Source of the DNA: Deltaproteobacteria bacterium
GTDB lineage: Bacteria > Desulfobacterota > GWC2-55-46
Direction: 5' to 3'
DNA: 64,000 bases
NCBI GenBank assembly: GCA_019912665.1
Contig: JAIOIE010000018.1
Coordinates: 815,433-879,432, forward strand
Positions 16,848 through 25,690 of the stretch are shown here, one piece after another. The notes beneath the pieces were generated by a model. It saw nothing but the letters and a program-made list of their open reading frames with translations, had not been told where the DNA came from and ran no database searches. Within the stretch, counting starts at the first letter, position 1; the number at the start of each line of letters is the position of its first letter. The position numbers and the translations under genes are program-made.

Positions 16848-16860
16848 GGCGGTAGCCTGC
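16848..16860 (+). promoter_or_regulatory. ops-like element (RfaH recruitment site candidate)
   Basis: The 13-mer GGCGGTAGCCTGC differs at one position from the E. coli ops sequence (GGCGGTAGCGTGC). It lies in the 135-nt gap between the RfaH-like gene and the amidotransferase gene, 12 bases before the latter's ATG, and directly after a stable hairpin. Recruitment of the RfaH-like protein here would promote reading of the long downstream operon. The match is seen; function is inferred. Confidence 0.65.
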
Positions 16861-16872
16861 CCGAAATCTGAC

Positions 16873-18849
16873 ATGTGCGGAATTGCCGGAATAACCGGAG
16901 ACAACCTGGCTCTCGGCCAGGAGGCCTTGAAATCGATGCTCTCGATGCTCCGCCATCGGGGACCGGACGACTTCGGCTTCTATAACGACGGACGCGCGGC
17001 CATGGGGCACACGAGGCTCAGCATAATAGACCTCGATGGCGGGCGCCAGCCAATGTCCAACGAGGATGGTAGCGTCTGGATTTCCTTTAATGGGGAGATC
17101 TTCAATTACATCGAGCTCCGGGACGAGCTCTCGAGAAGAGGGCACCGTTTTTCCACAAACTCCGATACCGAGGTCATAATCCACCTCTATGAGGAGCTCG
17201 GAGACAGATGCGTTCTCCGTCTTAACGGCCAGTTCGCCTTTGCGATATGGGACAAAAACCGCTCCGAGCTCTTTATTGCACGCGATAGGCTCGGGATAAG
17301 GCCCCTTTTCTACTGCTCGCATGCCGGCCGCTTCTATTTCGCTTCCGAGATAAAGGCCCTCTTCGCCGGAGGGCCTGTTCCGAGGGAGATAGACCCTGCG
17401 GCGCTGAACGAGATATTCACCCTGTGGTGCAGCGTGCCGCCGAAGACCGCCTTCAAAGGGATAAAGGAGCTTCCTCCCGCTCACTGGATGAAGGTAAAGG
17501 ACGGGGCAATCGCGTCGATCGAGCGCTACTGGGACGTGCCGCTCGGCGAAGAGCCGCTCGACATCGGCATAGAGGCGGCGGCGGAGGGACTCTACGATAT
17601 TCTCTCGGATGCGACCCGGCTGCAGCTACGGGCTGACGTGCCGGTCGGGGCTTATTTAAGCGGCGGGCTCGACTCATCGATAACCGCCGCCCTTATAACG
17701 AAAATGTCAGGCGCCCGCCCGCATACCTTTTCCGTTGCGTTCGAGGACGGGGCATATGACGAGAGCCGATATCAGCACGAGATGGCCCGCTCGCTCGGGA
17801 CCGAGCACCACGAGATACGGTGCTCGTACTCCGACATAAGCGGGGTATTCCCGGAGGTCGTCTGGTGCGCCGAGAAGCCTGTTCTAAGGACCGCGCCTGC
17901 CCCGCTTTTCATACTCTCGCGCCTGGTGAGGGAGACCGGGCTCAAAGTAGTCCTTACCGGCGAGGGAGCTGACGAGGCGGCCGGGGGATACGACATTTTC
18001 AAGGAGACGAAAATAAGGGAGTTCTGGGCTCGCGAGCCGGAATCCAGGCTTCGCCCCCTGCTCCTTAAAAAGCTCTATCCGTACCTGAGCGCATTTCAAG
18101 GGCAGTCGGACGCGTACAGGGAGGCTTTCTTTAATGGAGGTCTCTCCGACGTCTCAGACCCGTTCTTCTCTCACCGTCCGAGATGGCAGACCACTTCAAG
18201 GCTTAAGGCCTTCTTCTCGAAGGACCTACTGGCCGGAGGCCCTGTAAAAAGCCCCGAGGAGCGGCTTAATATACTTATGCCCCAGGGATTCGAAAGCTGG
18301 ATGGCGCTCGCCAGGGCACAATACATCGAGACGGCAAGCCTGCTGCCGGGCTACATACTCTCTTCCCAGGGCGACAGGGTGCTGATGGGTAACTCGGTGG
18401 AAGGGCGCTACCCTTTCCTCGACCACAGGGTCGTGGAGTACTGCGCCAGGTTGCCGCTTCGACATAAGATGCGCGGCCTCGACGAGAAGCACGTACTTAA
18501 ACGGATGGCCCGTGACATGCTTCCCGTCTCCATCCTTAAGAGGACCAAGCAGCCTTATCTCGCTCCGGACAGCAAGAGCTTCTTTGCCGGGGGCAAGGTG
18601 CCCGATTACGTTCTGGAGCTCCTCTCGGAGGGGTCGCTCAAGGATTCCGGGTACTTCGACCCCAAATCCGTGGGGCTCCTCGTCAAGAAATGCCGCAGAG
18701 GTGCGGTGAGCGGCTTCAGGGACAACATGGCCCTGGTCGGAATTCTCTCAACGCAACTCCTGCACAATATGTTCGTAACAGGGTTCGAGGGCCGGGCTGC
18801 AGCCGGGCGCGACGCGGGCCTCACGACGCCGGCCCCCACTGCTTTATAA
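16873..18849 (+). CDS. exosortase A-associated glutamine amidotransferase (asparagine synthase-like)
   Basis: The 658-residue protein starts MCGIAG, so Cys2 is the class II glutaminase nucleophile. The glutaminase domain spans about 2-210 and an asparagine-synthetase domain follows, with the PP-loop SGGLDSS near residue 262. It resembles the amidotransferase that regularly accompanies exosortase A loci rather than the housekeeping AsnB. Ammonia released from glutamine would amidate an adenylated carboxylate, possibly on a sugar or on a carrier-bound acid. It heads the set of acyl carrier protein, ligase, PP-loop protein and second ligase, and follows the ops-like element. Confidence 0.92.
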   Translation: MCGIAGITGDNLALGQEALKSMLSMLRHRGPDDFGFYNDGRAAMGHTRLSIIDLDGGRQPMSNEDGSVWISFNGEIFNYIELRDELSRRGHRFSTNSDTEVIIHLYEELGDRCVLRLNGQFAFAIWDKNRSELFIARDRLGIRPLFYCSHAGRFYFASEIKALFAGGPVPREIDPAALNEIFTLWCSVPPKTAFKGIKELPPAHWMKVKDGAIASIERYWDVPLGEEPLDIGIEAAAEGLYDILSDATRLQLRADVPVGAYLSGGLDSSITAALITKMSGARPHTFSVAFEDGAYDESRYQHEMARSLGTEHHEIRCSYSDISGVFPEVVWCAEKPVLRTAPAPLFILSRLVRETGLKVVLTGEGADEAAGGYDIFKETKIREFWAREPESRLRPLLLKKLYPYLSAFQGQSDAYREAFFNGGLSDVSDPFFSHRPRWQTTSRLKAFFSKDLLAGGPVKSPEERLNILMPQGFESWMALARAQYIETASLLPGYILSSQGDRVLMGNSVEGRYPFLDHRVVEYCARLPLRHKMRGLDEKHVLKRMARDMLPVSILKRTKQPYLAPDSKSFFAGGKVPDYVLELLSEGSLKDSGYFDPKSVGLLVKKCRRGAVSGFRDNMALVGILSTQLLHNMFVTGFEGRAAAGRDAGLTTPAPTAL

Positions 18850-18878
18850 GCTGCCAATTTCAAGGAGGGTTTCAGCCG

Positions 18879-19133
18879 ATGCACGATAGGATAAGAGAGT
18901 TCATCTTCGAGAACTTCCTTTTCAATGCCGAGGGGAGCGCGCTCGACAACGACGCCTCGTTCCTCGAGACAGGCATAATAGACTCGACCGGGATGCTCGA
19001 GCTCGTGAACTGGATACAGGAGACCTACGGGTTCGAGGTGGACGACACCGAGCTCGTCCCCGAGAACCTCGACAGCGTAAACCGGCTCGCCATCTACATA
19101 GCAAAGAAGGCGCAGGCAGAGACCCGGGCCTGA
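18879..19133 (+). CDS. acyl carrier protein of the exosortase locus
   Basis: The 84-residue protein is an acyl carrier protein with the phosphopantetheine site DSTGMLEL (Ser36). The start ATG at 18879 follows an AAGGAGGG ribosome-binding site; a longer frame upstream overlaps the previous gene and is not protein-like. It lies 29 bases after the amidotransferase gene and 5 before an AMP-forming ligase. Carrier protein plus ligase suggests that an acid is activated and held as a thioester for transfer to the polysaccharide or to a sugar nucleotide. The substrate is unknown. Confidence 0.92.
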   Translation: MHDRIREFIFENFLFNAEGSALDNDASFLETGIIDSTGMLELVNWIQETYGFEVDDTELVPENLDSVNRLAIYIAKKAQAETRA

Positions 19134-19138
19134 ATTAA

Positions 19139-20707
19139 ATGCTCGTACACGAATACCTGATACGTTCAGCCGAACGCTTCCCCGAGAAGACTGCCCTGGT
19201 CCACGGCGGCCGGCGGACCTCGTACTCCGAGCTCCTGTCGGCGGCCTCGTCCGTCTCCGCATGGCTCAGGCACGCTGGTGTTGAAAAAGGCGACAGGGTG
19301 GCGATACTGAACGATGACCCGAAGGAATACATAAGCTCTTATTTCGGCATCCTCATGTCGGGCGGGATAGTCGTTGCGCTTAATACCGATACTTCGGCCA
19401 GGACGCTTGGGGCCCAGATAAGCGGTTGCGGCGTTTCTGCTGCGATAACCCAGGCGAAGTTCATGGACTACTTCAGGGAGCTCGGAAGGGGGACCCCGTC
19501 GCTTAAGTCCGTTGCGGCGTCCGGCATAGAGCCCTCGGATAAAGGGGATGAGGGGCATGCCCTGTTCGACCTTAAGGACGCCTTCGGCTTCCCGCCCGGC
19601 AACCGGACCCCGTCCATGCAATCGGATCTCGCACAGGTCATCTATACATCCGGCACGACGGGCGGCTCAAGCGCGGTGACGCTCAGGCACTCGAACCTCG
19701 TTGCCAATACCGCTTCCATAATCGAATATCTCCACCTAGGCGAGAACGACAGCGTAATGGCAGTGCTGCCTTTTTTCTATTCCTACGGCAACTCGGTCAT
19801 GCTTACCCATATCGCCGCAGGAGGCAGGCTCGTCATCAACCAGAACTTCCTTTACCCGAACACCATACTCGACCAGATGGCGGCCGAGGAGGTGACGGGC
19901 TTTTCCGGCGTGCCTTCGACCTATGCGATACTCCTTAACCGCTCCGCCCTCAGGCGCTACAAGTTCCCGGCCTTGAGGTACATGACGCAGGCTGGCGGGG
20001 CAATGCCGCCACGGTTCGCGCGCGAGATGAAGTCCATCTTCCCGGAAGTGGACTTCTATGTGATGTACGGCCAGACAGAGGCCTCGGCCAGGCTTTCCTA
20101 TCTTGAGCCTGAAGAGCTCCTGAGGAAAGCGGGCTCAGTCGGAAAAGCCATACCCGGCGTTCGGCTGGAGGTCCTCGGCGAAGGCGGCGAGCCTGTCAGG
20201 CCGGGCGAAACCGGCGAAATAGTCGCGAGCGGGGAAAACATAATGGCCGGGTACTGGGGGGAGCCAGAAAAGACCGCAAGAGTGCTCAGGGACGGAAAGC
20301 TCTGGACAGGCGACCTCGCCAGGGTCGACGAGGAAGGATTCATTTATATAGTCAGCCGGAAGAGCGACATAATAAAATGCGGTTCCCACAGGGTCCATCC
20401 GGCTGAAATAGAAGAGGCCCTGGCCGAGCATGCCGCCGTGCACGAGTCCGCGGTCATAGGCGTGGAAGACGAGATACTCGGGGAGGCGCTTAAGGCCCTT
20501 GTCGTATTGAAAACCGGATACCAGTGCTCCCGGAAGGAACTACTTCAGCACTGCAAAACACTCCTTCCCTCGTACAAGGTCCCGCAGCATATAGAATTCA
20601 TCCCGGAGCTCCCGAAGACCTTGAGCGGCAAGATAAAACGCGCGCTTTTAAAGACCCCTTCCGCCCCGGGGTCAATAGACCAGCGAAGCCAAAAGGAGGC
20701 CGGATGA
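19139..20707 (+). CDS. AMP-forming acyl-CoA/ACP ligase, exosortase A-associated (first copy)
   Basis: The 522-residue adenylate-forming enzyme has the P-loop YTSGTTGG at about 169-176, the LWTGDLARVDEEGFIYIVSR hinge region and the C-terminal catalytic lysine in SGKIKRALLK. The PKG part of the standard A3 motif is replaced by SSA, so the loop is atypical, although the essential C-terminal lysine is present. It follows the acyl carrier protein gene after 5 bases and overlaps the next gene (ATGA). It probably adenylates a carboxylic or amino acid and loads it on the ACP. Confidence 0.9.
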   Translation: MLVHEYLIRSAERFPEKTALVHGGRRTSYSELLSAASSVSAWLRHAGVEKGDRVAILNDDPKEYISSYFGILMSGGIVVALNTDTSARTLGAQISGCGVSAAITQAKFMDYFRELGRGTPSLKSVAASGIEPSDKGDEGHALFDLKDAFGFPPGNRTPSMQSDLAQVIYTSGTTGGSSAVTLRHSNLVANTASIIEYLHLGENDSVMAVLPFFYSYGNSVMLTHIAAGGRLVINQNFLYPNTILDQMAAEEVTGFSGVPSTYAILLNRSALRRYKFPALRYMTQAGGAMPPRFAREMKSIFPEVDFYVMYGQTEASARLSYLEPEELLRKAGSVGKAIPGVRLEVLGEGGEPVRPGETGEIVASGENIMAGYWGEPEKTARVLRDGKLWTGDLARVDEEGFIYIVSRKSDIIKCGSHRVHPAEIEEALAEHAAVHESAVIGVEDEILGEALKALVVLKTGYQCSRKELLQHCKTLLPSYKVPQHIEFIPELPKTLSGKIKRALLKTPSAPGSIDQRSQKEAG

Positions 20708-21702
20708 CCACGGTCTGCGGAAATTGCGTACTTCCATCAACCTTCCCAGGCATAAGCTTCGACGCCTCGGACGTCTGCTGCTTCTGCCGTAACCACAAGC
20801 CTGAAAGCTCCGGCGAAAGCGCCATGCGGAAGTTCGAGGAGAAATTCCTGAAGCTCGCGGCCGAGCACGGGGGCAAGGGCAACTATGACGTGCTCATGGC
20901 CTATAGCGGCGGCAAGGACAGCACCTACACCATGGACCTCTTCGTCAGGAAATACAATCTCAGGGTGCTCGCATTCACTTTCGACAATACCTTCGTATCG
21001 GAGAAGGCGTTCTCGAATATGAAAAAGGTATGCGAAAACCTCGGCGCCGACCACATCGTATACAGGCCGGACCCTAACATGCTCCGCGCGATCTTCAGCG
21101 CCGCTGCGGAGCGGGAGCTCTATTCAGCCAAGACCCTTGAGCGCGCGAGCACCATTTGCACGAGCTGCATAGGCCTCGTGAAGGCCCTGATACTCAGGAC
21201 GGCCATCGAGCGGGGGATAGCCATGGTCGGTTTCGGCTGGTCTCCGGGGCAGGCTCCCATACAATCCTCGGTCATGAGGACGAACCCTTCCCTTATGCGC
21301 CTTACGCAAAAGGCCATCCAAGAGCCCCTGAGGGCGATAGCAGGCGACCGGGTCGACCCGTTCTTCCTTACAGAGGAGCACTACGGCATGCCTGAGCGGT
21401 TCCCGTGGAACGTACACCCCCTCGCCTTCAACCACTATGACGAGGACATGATAATTGAGAGGAACTCGGAGCTGGGCTGGGAGAAGCCCGACGACACGGA
21501 CGCAAACTCCACGAACTGCCTCCTTAACGCGTACGCAAACCAGCTTCACAAGGAACGGTACGGGTTCCATCCGTATGTCTGGGAAATAGCGAACATGGTG
21601 CGCTCCGGCGCGATGACGCGCGAAAAGGGCCTTGAGAAGATTGATGCCATGGAAGACCCTGCGATGGTCGAACACGCCCGCAGGGAATTAGGCCGGGGAT
21701 AG
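20704..21702 (+). CDS. PP-loop N-acetyl-sugar amidotransferase-like protein (WbuX/WbpG type)
   Basis: The 332-residue protein begins with a zinc knuckle (CGNC at 5-8 and CCFC at 25-28) followed by an ATP pyrophosphatase PP-loop (AYSGGKDSTYTM, SGGKDS at 68-73) and a further CTSC pair. This order is that of N-acetyl sugar amidotransferases, which convert a UDP-sugar uronate amide or acetamido group to an acetamidino group using ammonia. Those enzymes normally work with HisH- and HisF-like partners, which are absent here, so the nearby AsnB-like protein may supply ammonia (inference). It sits between two AMP-forming ligases. The start overlaps the previous stop. Confidence 0.82.
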   Translation: MTTVCGNCVLPSTFPGISFDASDVCCFCRNHKPESSGESAMRKFEEKFLKLAAEHGGKGNYDVLMAYSGGKDSTYTMDLFVRKYNLRVLAFTFDNTFVSEKAFSNMKKVCENLGADHIVYRPDPNMLRAIFSAAAERELYSAKTLERASTICTSCIGLVKALILRTAIERGIAMVGFGWSPGQAPIQSSVMRTNPSLMRLTQKAIQEPLRAIAGDRVDPFFLTEEHYGMPERFPWNVHPLAFNHYDEDMIIERNSELGWEKPDDTDANSTNCLLNAYANQLHKERYGFHPYVWEIANMVRSGAMTREKGLEKIDAMEDPAMVEHARRELGRG

Positions 21703-21746
21703 AGCAAGAAGCCTTCGGTCCCGGCATGTAGATGCCCGCCTGCTCC

Positions 21747-21759
21747 CGCAGTAGCTTAC
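21747..21759 (+). promoter_or_regulatory. weak ops-like sequence upstream of the second ligase
   Basis: CGCAGTAGCTTAC differs from GGCRGTAGCNTGC at two positions. It lies after a small GGCAT/ATGCC hairpin and itself starts a GCAGTAG/CTACTGC-like fold (GCAGTAGCTTACTGC). The match is poor and could be chance; it is listed because its setting resembles that of the two better elements. Confidence 0.2.
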
Positions 21760-21781
21760 TGCAGAACCGCCCTCCCCTATT

Positions 21782-23332
21782 ATGACCGTCGACAGATTCC
21801 TGGAAGATAGCGCCCGGGTGCATCCGGACAGGGAGGCCCTTGTCACAAAGGAGGGCCGCTTCACCTACGGACGCCTCGGTACGATGGCCTCCGCATTTTC
21901 TTCAGCCCTCGTCTCTGGAGGCCTGAAAAAAGGCGACCGCGTATGCATTCTCCTGGAAAACTCAGCGGAGCTAGTGGCCGCGATTTTCGGGGTGCTCAGG
22001 GCAGGAGGGGTTTTCGTTCTTCTTAATCCCACGACCAAGGCGCGCAAATGCGGGTACATCCTTAACGACTGCCGGGCTTCCGCGCTTGTGACCACCTATG
22101 AAAAGGCCCACGTCATAGCGGAAGCCGCAGGGTCGTCGCCCTCGCTTGGAAGGATATGGCTTTCCGGGCAGGAGGCGGAGCTTCCTGCCTCTCTTTCAAG
22201 GATAAGCGCGAGCCTCCGGGCGGCCTTCATGCCGGGAGGCGGCCTTCTGCCGGCGAGCAGGCCCGGCCCCCAAGACCTCGCTTCCATAATATACACCTCA
22301 GGCTCGACCGGCAAGCCCAAGGGGGTCACAATGGCCCATTCGAACATGGTCGCCGCTGCAGACTCCATCATCAGCTACCTTGGGATTACCCGTGACGACG
22401 TCATCCTCAATACCCTGCCGATGTCTTTTGATTACGGCCTCTACCAGGTCCTCATGGGCTTCAGGGCGGGAGCCAGGGTCATCCTTGAGAAATTCCTGTA
22501 CTCCTGGGACATACTGAAGACCATAGAAAAGGAACGGGTGACCGGGTTCCCCATTGTGCCGACAATATCCTCGATACTCCTCAAGACCGAGGATTTCAAG
22601 GGCTTGAGCTTCGACGGACTCAGGTACTTGACAAACACCGGGGCGGCTCTTCCTGTCCAGCACATAAAAAGACTTCGCGAGATATTCCCGAAAACGAAGA
22701 TATTCTCGATGTACGGCCTTACGGAATGCAAGAGGGTGTCGTATCTACCGCCTGAAGAGCTCGACAGGCGCCCTTTATCGGTCGGGAAGCCGATGCCGAA
22801 CACGGAGGCGTACGTGGTAGACGGCGAAGGGAAAAAGGTTGCGCCTGGCGTCACAGGCGAGCTCGTAGTAAAAGGGCCTAACGTTATGGCAGGGTATTGG
22901 GGCCTGCCGGAGGAGACCGCGAAAGCACTCCGGCCCGACGCCGGCGGCGATACGGTCCTCTATACAGGCGACCTCTTCAGGACCGACGAGGAAGGGTTCC
23001 TTTACTTCGTTGGCCGGAAGGACGAGATCCTGAAATGCCGGGGCGAGAAGGTGAGCCCCAGGGAGGTGGAAGAGGTCTTGCAGGGGCATGAAGGGGTGGC
23101 CCAGGCCGCGGTCGCGGGGGTCCCTGACGCTGTCCTCGGGACTGCGCTCAAGGCATTCGTGGTCCCGATAAAGGGACGCGAGCTTACGCAAAAGGAGCTA
23201 ATGCAGCACTGTTCAAGGCACCTCGAGGACTTCATGGTCCCGAAATACATCGTATTCATGGAGGAACTGCCGAAAAACGAAAACGGCAAGGTGGACAGGC
23301 CGCTCCTTGCCGAAGCCGGGGCCGCAGGGTGA
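21782..23332 (+). CDS. AMP-forming acyl-CoA ligase (second copy)
   Basis: The 516-residue enzyme has a standard A3 P-loop (YTSGSTGKPKGVTMAHSN at about 171-188), the TGDLFRTDEEGFLYFVGRKD region and the C-terminal lysine segment NENGKVDRPLL. Unlike the first ligase in this cluster, all core motifs are intact. It is separated from the PP-loop gene by 79 bases and overlaps the deacetylase gene by four bases (GTGA). The presence of two different ligases suggests activation of two acids or a relay; substrates are unknown. Confidence 0.9.
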   Translation: MTVDRFLEDSARVHPDREALVTKEGRFTYGRLGTMASAFSSALVSGGLKKGDRVCILLENSAELVAAIFGVLRAGGVFVLLNPTTKARKCGYILNDCRASALVTTYEKAHVIAEAAGSSPSLGRIWLSGQEAELPASLSRISASLRAAFMPGGGLLPASRPGPQDLASIIYTSGSTGKPKGVTMAHSNMVAAADSIISYLGITRDDVILNTLPMSFDYGLYQVLMGFRAGARVILEKFLYSWDILKTIEKERVTGFPIVPTISSILLKTEDFKGLSFDGLRYLTNTGAALPVQHIKRLREIFPKTKIFSMYGLTECKRVSYLPPEELDRRPLSVGKPMPNTEAYVVDGEGKKVAPGVTGELVVKGPNVMAGYWGLPEETAKALRPDAGGDTVLYTGDLFRTDEEGFLYFVGRKDEILKCRGEKVSPREVEEVLQGHEGVAQAAVAGVPDAVLGTALKAFVVPIKGRELTQKELMQHCSRHLEDFMVPKYIVFMEELPKNENGKVDRPLLAEAGAAG

Positions 23333-24168
23333 ATATCCGGAACGCATTGACGATAGACGTCGAGGACTACTACATGGTGACCGGCTTCGCCGACAGGGTC
23401 AGGTTCGAAGACTGGCCTAAGTTCGAAAGCAGGGTAGCCATGAGCACGAGAAAAATCCTCTGTCTCCTCTCCAGATACGGGGTCAAGGCCACCTTTTTCG
23501 TCCTCGGCTGGGTGGCTGAAAACGATCCGCGCCTCGTAAGGGAGATCAATTCCGAGGGGCACGAGGTGGCCTGCCACGGCTACAACCACCGTCTGATATA
23601 TGATACGACGCCGGATGAGTTCAGGGAGGACATCCGGAGGTCAAAGAGCATACTCGAGGACATCTCCGGGAACGCGGTTTCAGGCTACAGGGCCGCGAGC
23701 TACTCGGTTACCAAAAAAACGCTCTGGGCCCTCGACATACTGATGGAGGAAGGCTTTCTTTACGACTCGAGCATTTTCCCCATACATCACGACAGGTACG
23801 GCATACCGGATGCCTGCCGGTTTCCCTACGAAATAAAAAGGAACGGCGGCACTCTCATGGAGTTCCCCCCGTCCACGCTCCGGCTCCTGGGCCAGAACCT
23901 GCCCGTGGCAGGCGGCGGCTACCTAAGGCTTGCTCCCTCCTGGTTTACAAGGGCGGCGGCGAGGAGGATAAACTCCAGGGAGCAGAAACCGGTGATCTTC
24001 TATATACACCCCTGGGAGATGGACGAGGGGCAGCCGAGGCTCAGGGCCGGCTCTCTTTCCGCGTTCAGGCATTACATAAACATAAAGAGCACGTCAGCCA
24101 AGCTCGAAGGGCTCATGAGGGAGTTCCGCTTCAAGCCCCTCTCGGCATTCCTGGATGGAAATGCATAG
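23329..24168 (+). CDS. exosortase A-associated polysaccharide deacetylase
   Basis: The 279-residue product belongs to the NodB-like (CE4) deacetylase family. It has the first metal-binding motif TIDVEDYY near residue 8, HGYNHR (metal-binding His pair), and a C-terminal IHPWEMDE segment. No signal peptide is visible, as usual for the PEP-CTERM-locus type. It would remove N-acetyl groups from a sugar or polymer. The start is GTG at 23329 overlapping the previous stop, and the end overlaps the exosortase gene by 14 bases. Confidence 0.92.
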   Translation: MNIRNALTIDVEDYYMVTGFADRVRFEDWPKFESRVAMSTRKILCLLSRYGVKATFFVLGWVAENDPRLVREINSEGHEVACHGYNHRLIYDTTPDEFREDIRRSKSILEDISGNAVSGYRAASYSVTKKTLWALDILMEEGFLYDSSIFPIHHDRYGIPDACRFPYEIKRNGGTLMEFPPSTLRLLGQNLPVAGGGYLRLAPSWFTRAAARRINSREQKPVIFYIHPWEMDEGQPRLRAGSLSAFRHYINIKSTSAKLEGLMREFRFKPLSAFLDGNA

Positions 24169-25690
24169 CGAAGGCAGAATCCTCCCGTCGCCTTTTCAGC
24201 TCAAGCTGGGCGCGCTCGCGGTCCTTTTCGCGCTCGCCTACGGCGGAGCGATTTCCCATATGGTGAGGACATGGAGCACCAGCAACACCTACTCCCACGG
24301 ATTCCTGGTGCCGTTTATAAGTCTTTATTTCATATGGAAGAAAAGGGGATCCCTGAGCTCGTTACCTTCCAGGCCGAGCCTCGTAGCTGGTCCCGTCGCA
24401 GTTGCGGCGACTTCCATTCTCCTTGCAGCCGGGCACGTAAGCAGCCTTGTCATAGTCCAGCAGATATCCATAGTACTCGCAATACCCGGCCTCGTCCTGA
24501 TGCTAATGGGCTGGAGCTTTCTACGGGCACTTGCGCTCCCGCTCTCGTATCTCCTTCTCATGGTGCCGGCGCTCGATGTCCTTATAGAGCGCATCCAGTT
24601 CCCTTTCCAGCTCCTTACGGCGAGGATGGCGGCCGAATTTCTGCAGCTCTTCAATTTTCCCGTTTACCTCAACAGGCAGTTCATAGAGATGCCGAACATA
24701 ACTCTCGAGGTTGCCAGGGCTTGCAGCGGCGTTCAGTACCTCGTCGCCATAATAGCGCTCGCGATACCGCTCGCCTACCTGAACCATACCGGGCGCACAA
24801 GGCTCCTTCTTCTCGCCCTTGCCGTCGTCATAGGCATAGTTACAAACTGGTTCCGGGTCATACTCATAGCGCTCTGGAGCTATGCGGGCGGCGAGGTCCT
24901 CCACGGGCCAATGCACGTATTCCAGGGCCTTTTTGTCGCCGTTGCCGGTTTTTTTATCCTCTTCATCATCTCCCTGGCCCTGACCTGGTCCGGGAGGCGG
25001 TCCGGCCAGTCCGGCCCTGAGGGGAAATCGGCCGCGCCATACGGTGTCTTTTCCATGTCGAATGCCGCTTTCGTATCCGGAGCGCTTTTATTAGCGGCGA
25101 CGGCGGCGTACATACACCTCTACAGGATAGAGCCGGTCCACCTTGCCGAGCCTCTAAGGAGGCTCCCCCTGGAGATTGCGGACTGGAAGGGCGCTGACAG
25201 GGCTTCGCGCGGCGAGCTTCCTTTTCTCATGAAGGGCGCGGATTCCGAGCTCTACAGGACGTACACAGGCCCGTCGGGCAGTGAGGTCCGGGTCTATGTG
25301 GCATATTTCACGGCACAGACCCAGGGAAAGGAACTGGTCCGCCATGAGCACGCAGCAATGTTCGGCTCCGAACGCCTAATCGAGCTGCCGTACGGCGAAG
25401 GAGCGGTCAGCGCCAACCTTGCCGCATATTCAGGCACGAGCGATTACCTGGTACTCTACTGGTACAGCATAAATGGAAGGCACATAACCGGTAAAATCAA
25501 AGCCAAGCTCCTGACCCTCATGGACGGGGTCTTTCGGAAGCGGACCAACGGCGCTGTTGTAATGATATTCTGGGACGCCATGGCCGAAGGGGGAGCGGAG
25601 CTTGACCCCGAGCGGGCGGGCTTCATAAAGGCCCTGCTCCCGGCAATAGAATCAAGGATAGGGGAATTTGATACAGGAGAAAGGGCATGA
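24155..25690 (+). CDS. xrtA: exosortase A fused to EpsI domain
   Basis: The 511-residue inner-membrane protein has about eight membrane helices in its first 280 residues with the catalytic triad of exosortases: Cys190 (ARACSG), Arg234 (NWFR) and His254 (GPMH). It recognises the PEP-CTERM tail at the membrane and cleaves or transfers it. From about residue 300 an EpsI-type periplasmic domain follows (EIADWKG, SEVRVYVAYFTAQTQGKELV), so XrtA and EpsI are one polypeptide, a known variant. Two PEP-CTERM proteins, at 56567 and 60486, are likely substrates. A second in-frame ATG at 24161 is possible. Confidence 0.95.
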   Translation: MEMHSEGRILPSPFQLKLGALAVLFALAYGGAISHMVRTWSTSNTYSHGFLVPFISLYFIWKKRGSLSSLPSRPSLVAGPVAVAATSILLAAGHVSSLVIVQQISIVLAIPGLVLMLMGWSFLRALALPLSYLLLMVPALDVLIERIQFPFQLLTARMAAEFLQLFNFPVYLNRQFIEMPNITLEVARACSGVQYLVAIIALAIPLAYLNHTGRTRLLLLALAVVIGIVTNWFRVILIALWSYAGGEVLHGPMHVFQGLFVAVAGFFILFIISLALTWSGRRSGQSGPEGKSAAPYGVFSMSNAAFVSGALLLAATAAYIHLYRIEPVHLAEPLRRLPLEIADWKGADRASRGELPFLMKGADSELYRTYTGPSGSEVRVYVAYFTAQTQGKELVRHEHAAMFGSERLIELPYGEGAVSANLAAYSGTSDYLVLYWYSINGRHITGKIKAKLLTLMDGVFRKRTNGAVVMIFWDAMAEGGAELDPERAGFIKALLPAIESRIGEFDTGERA

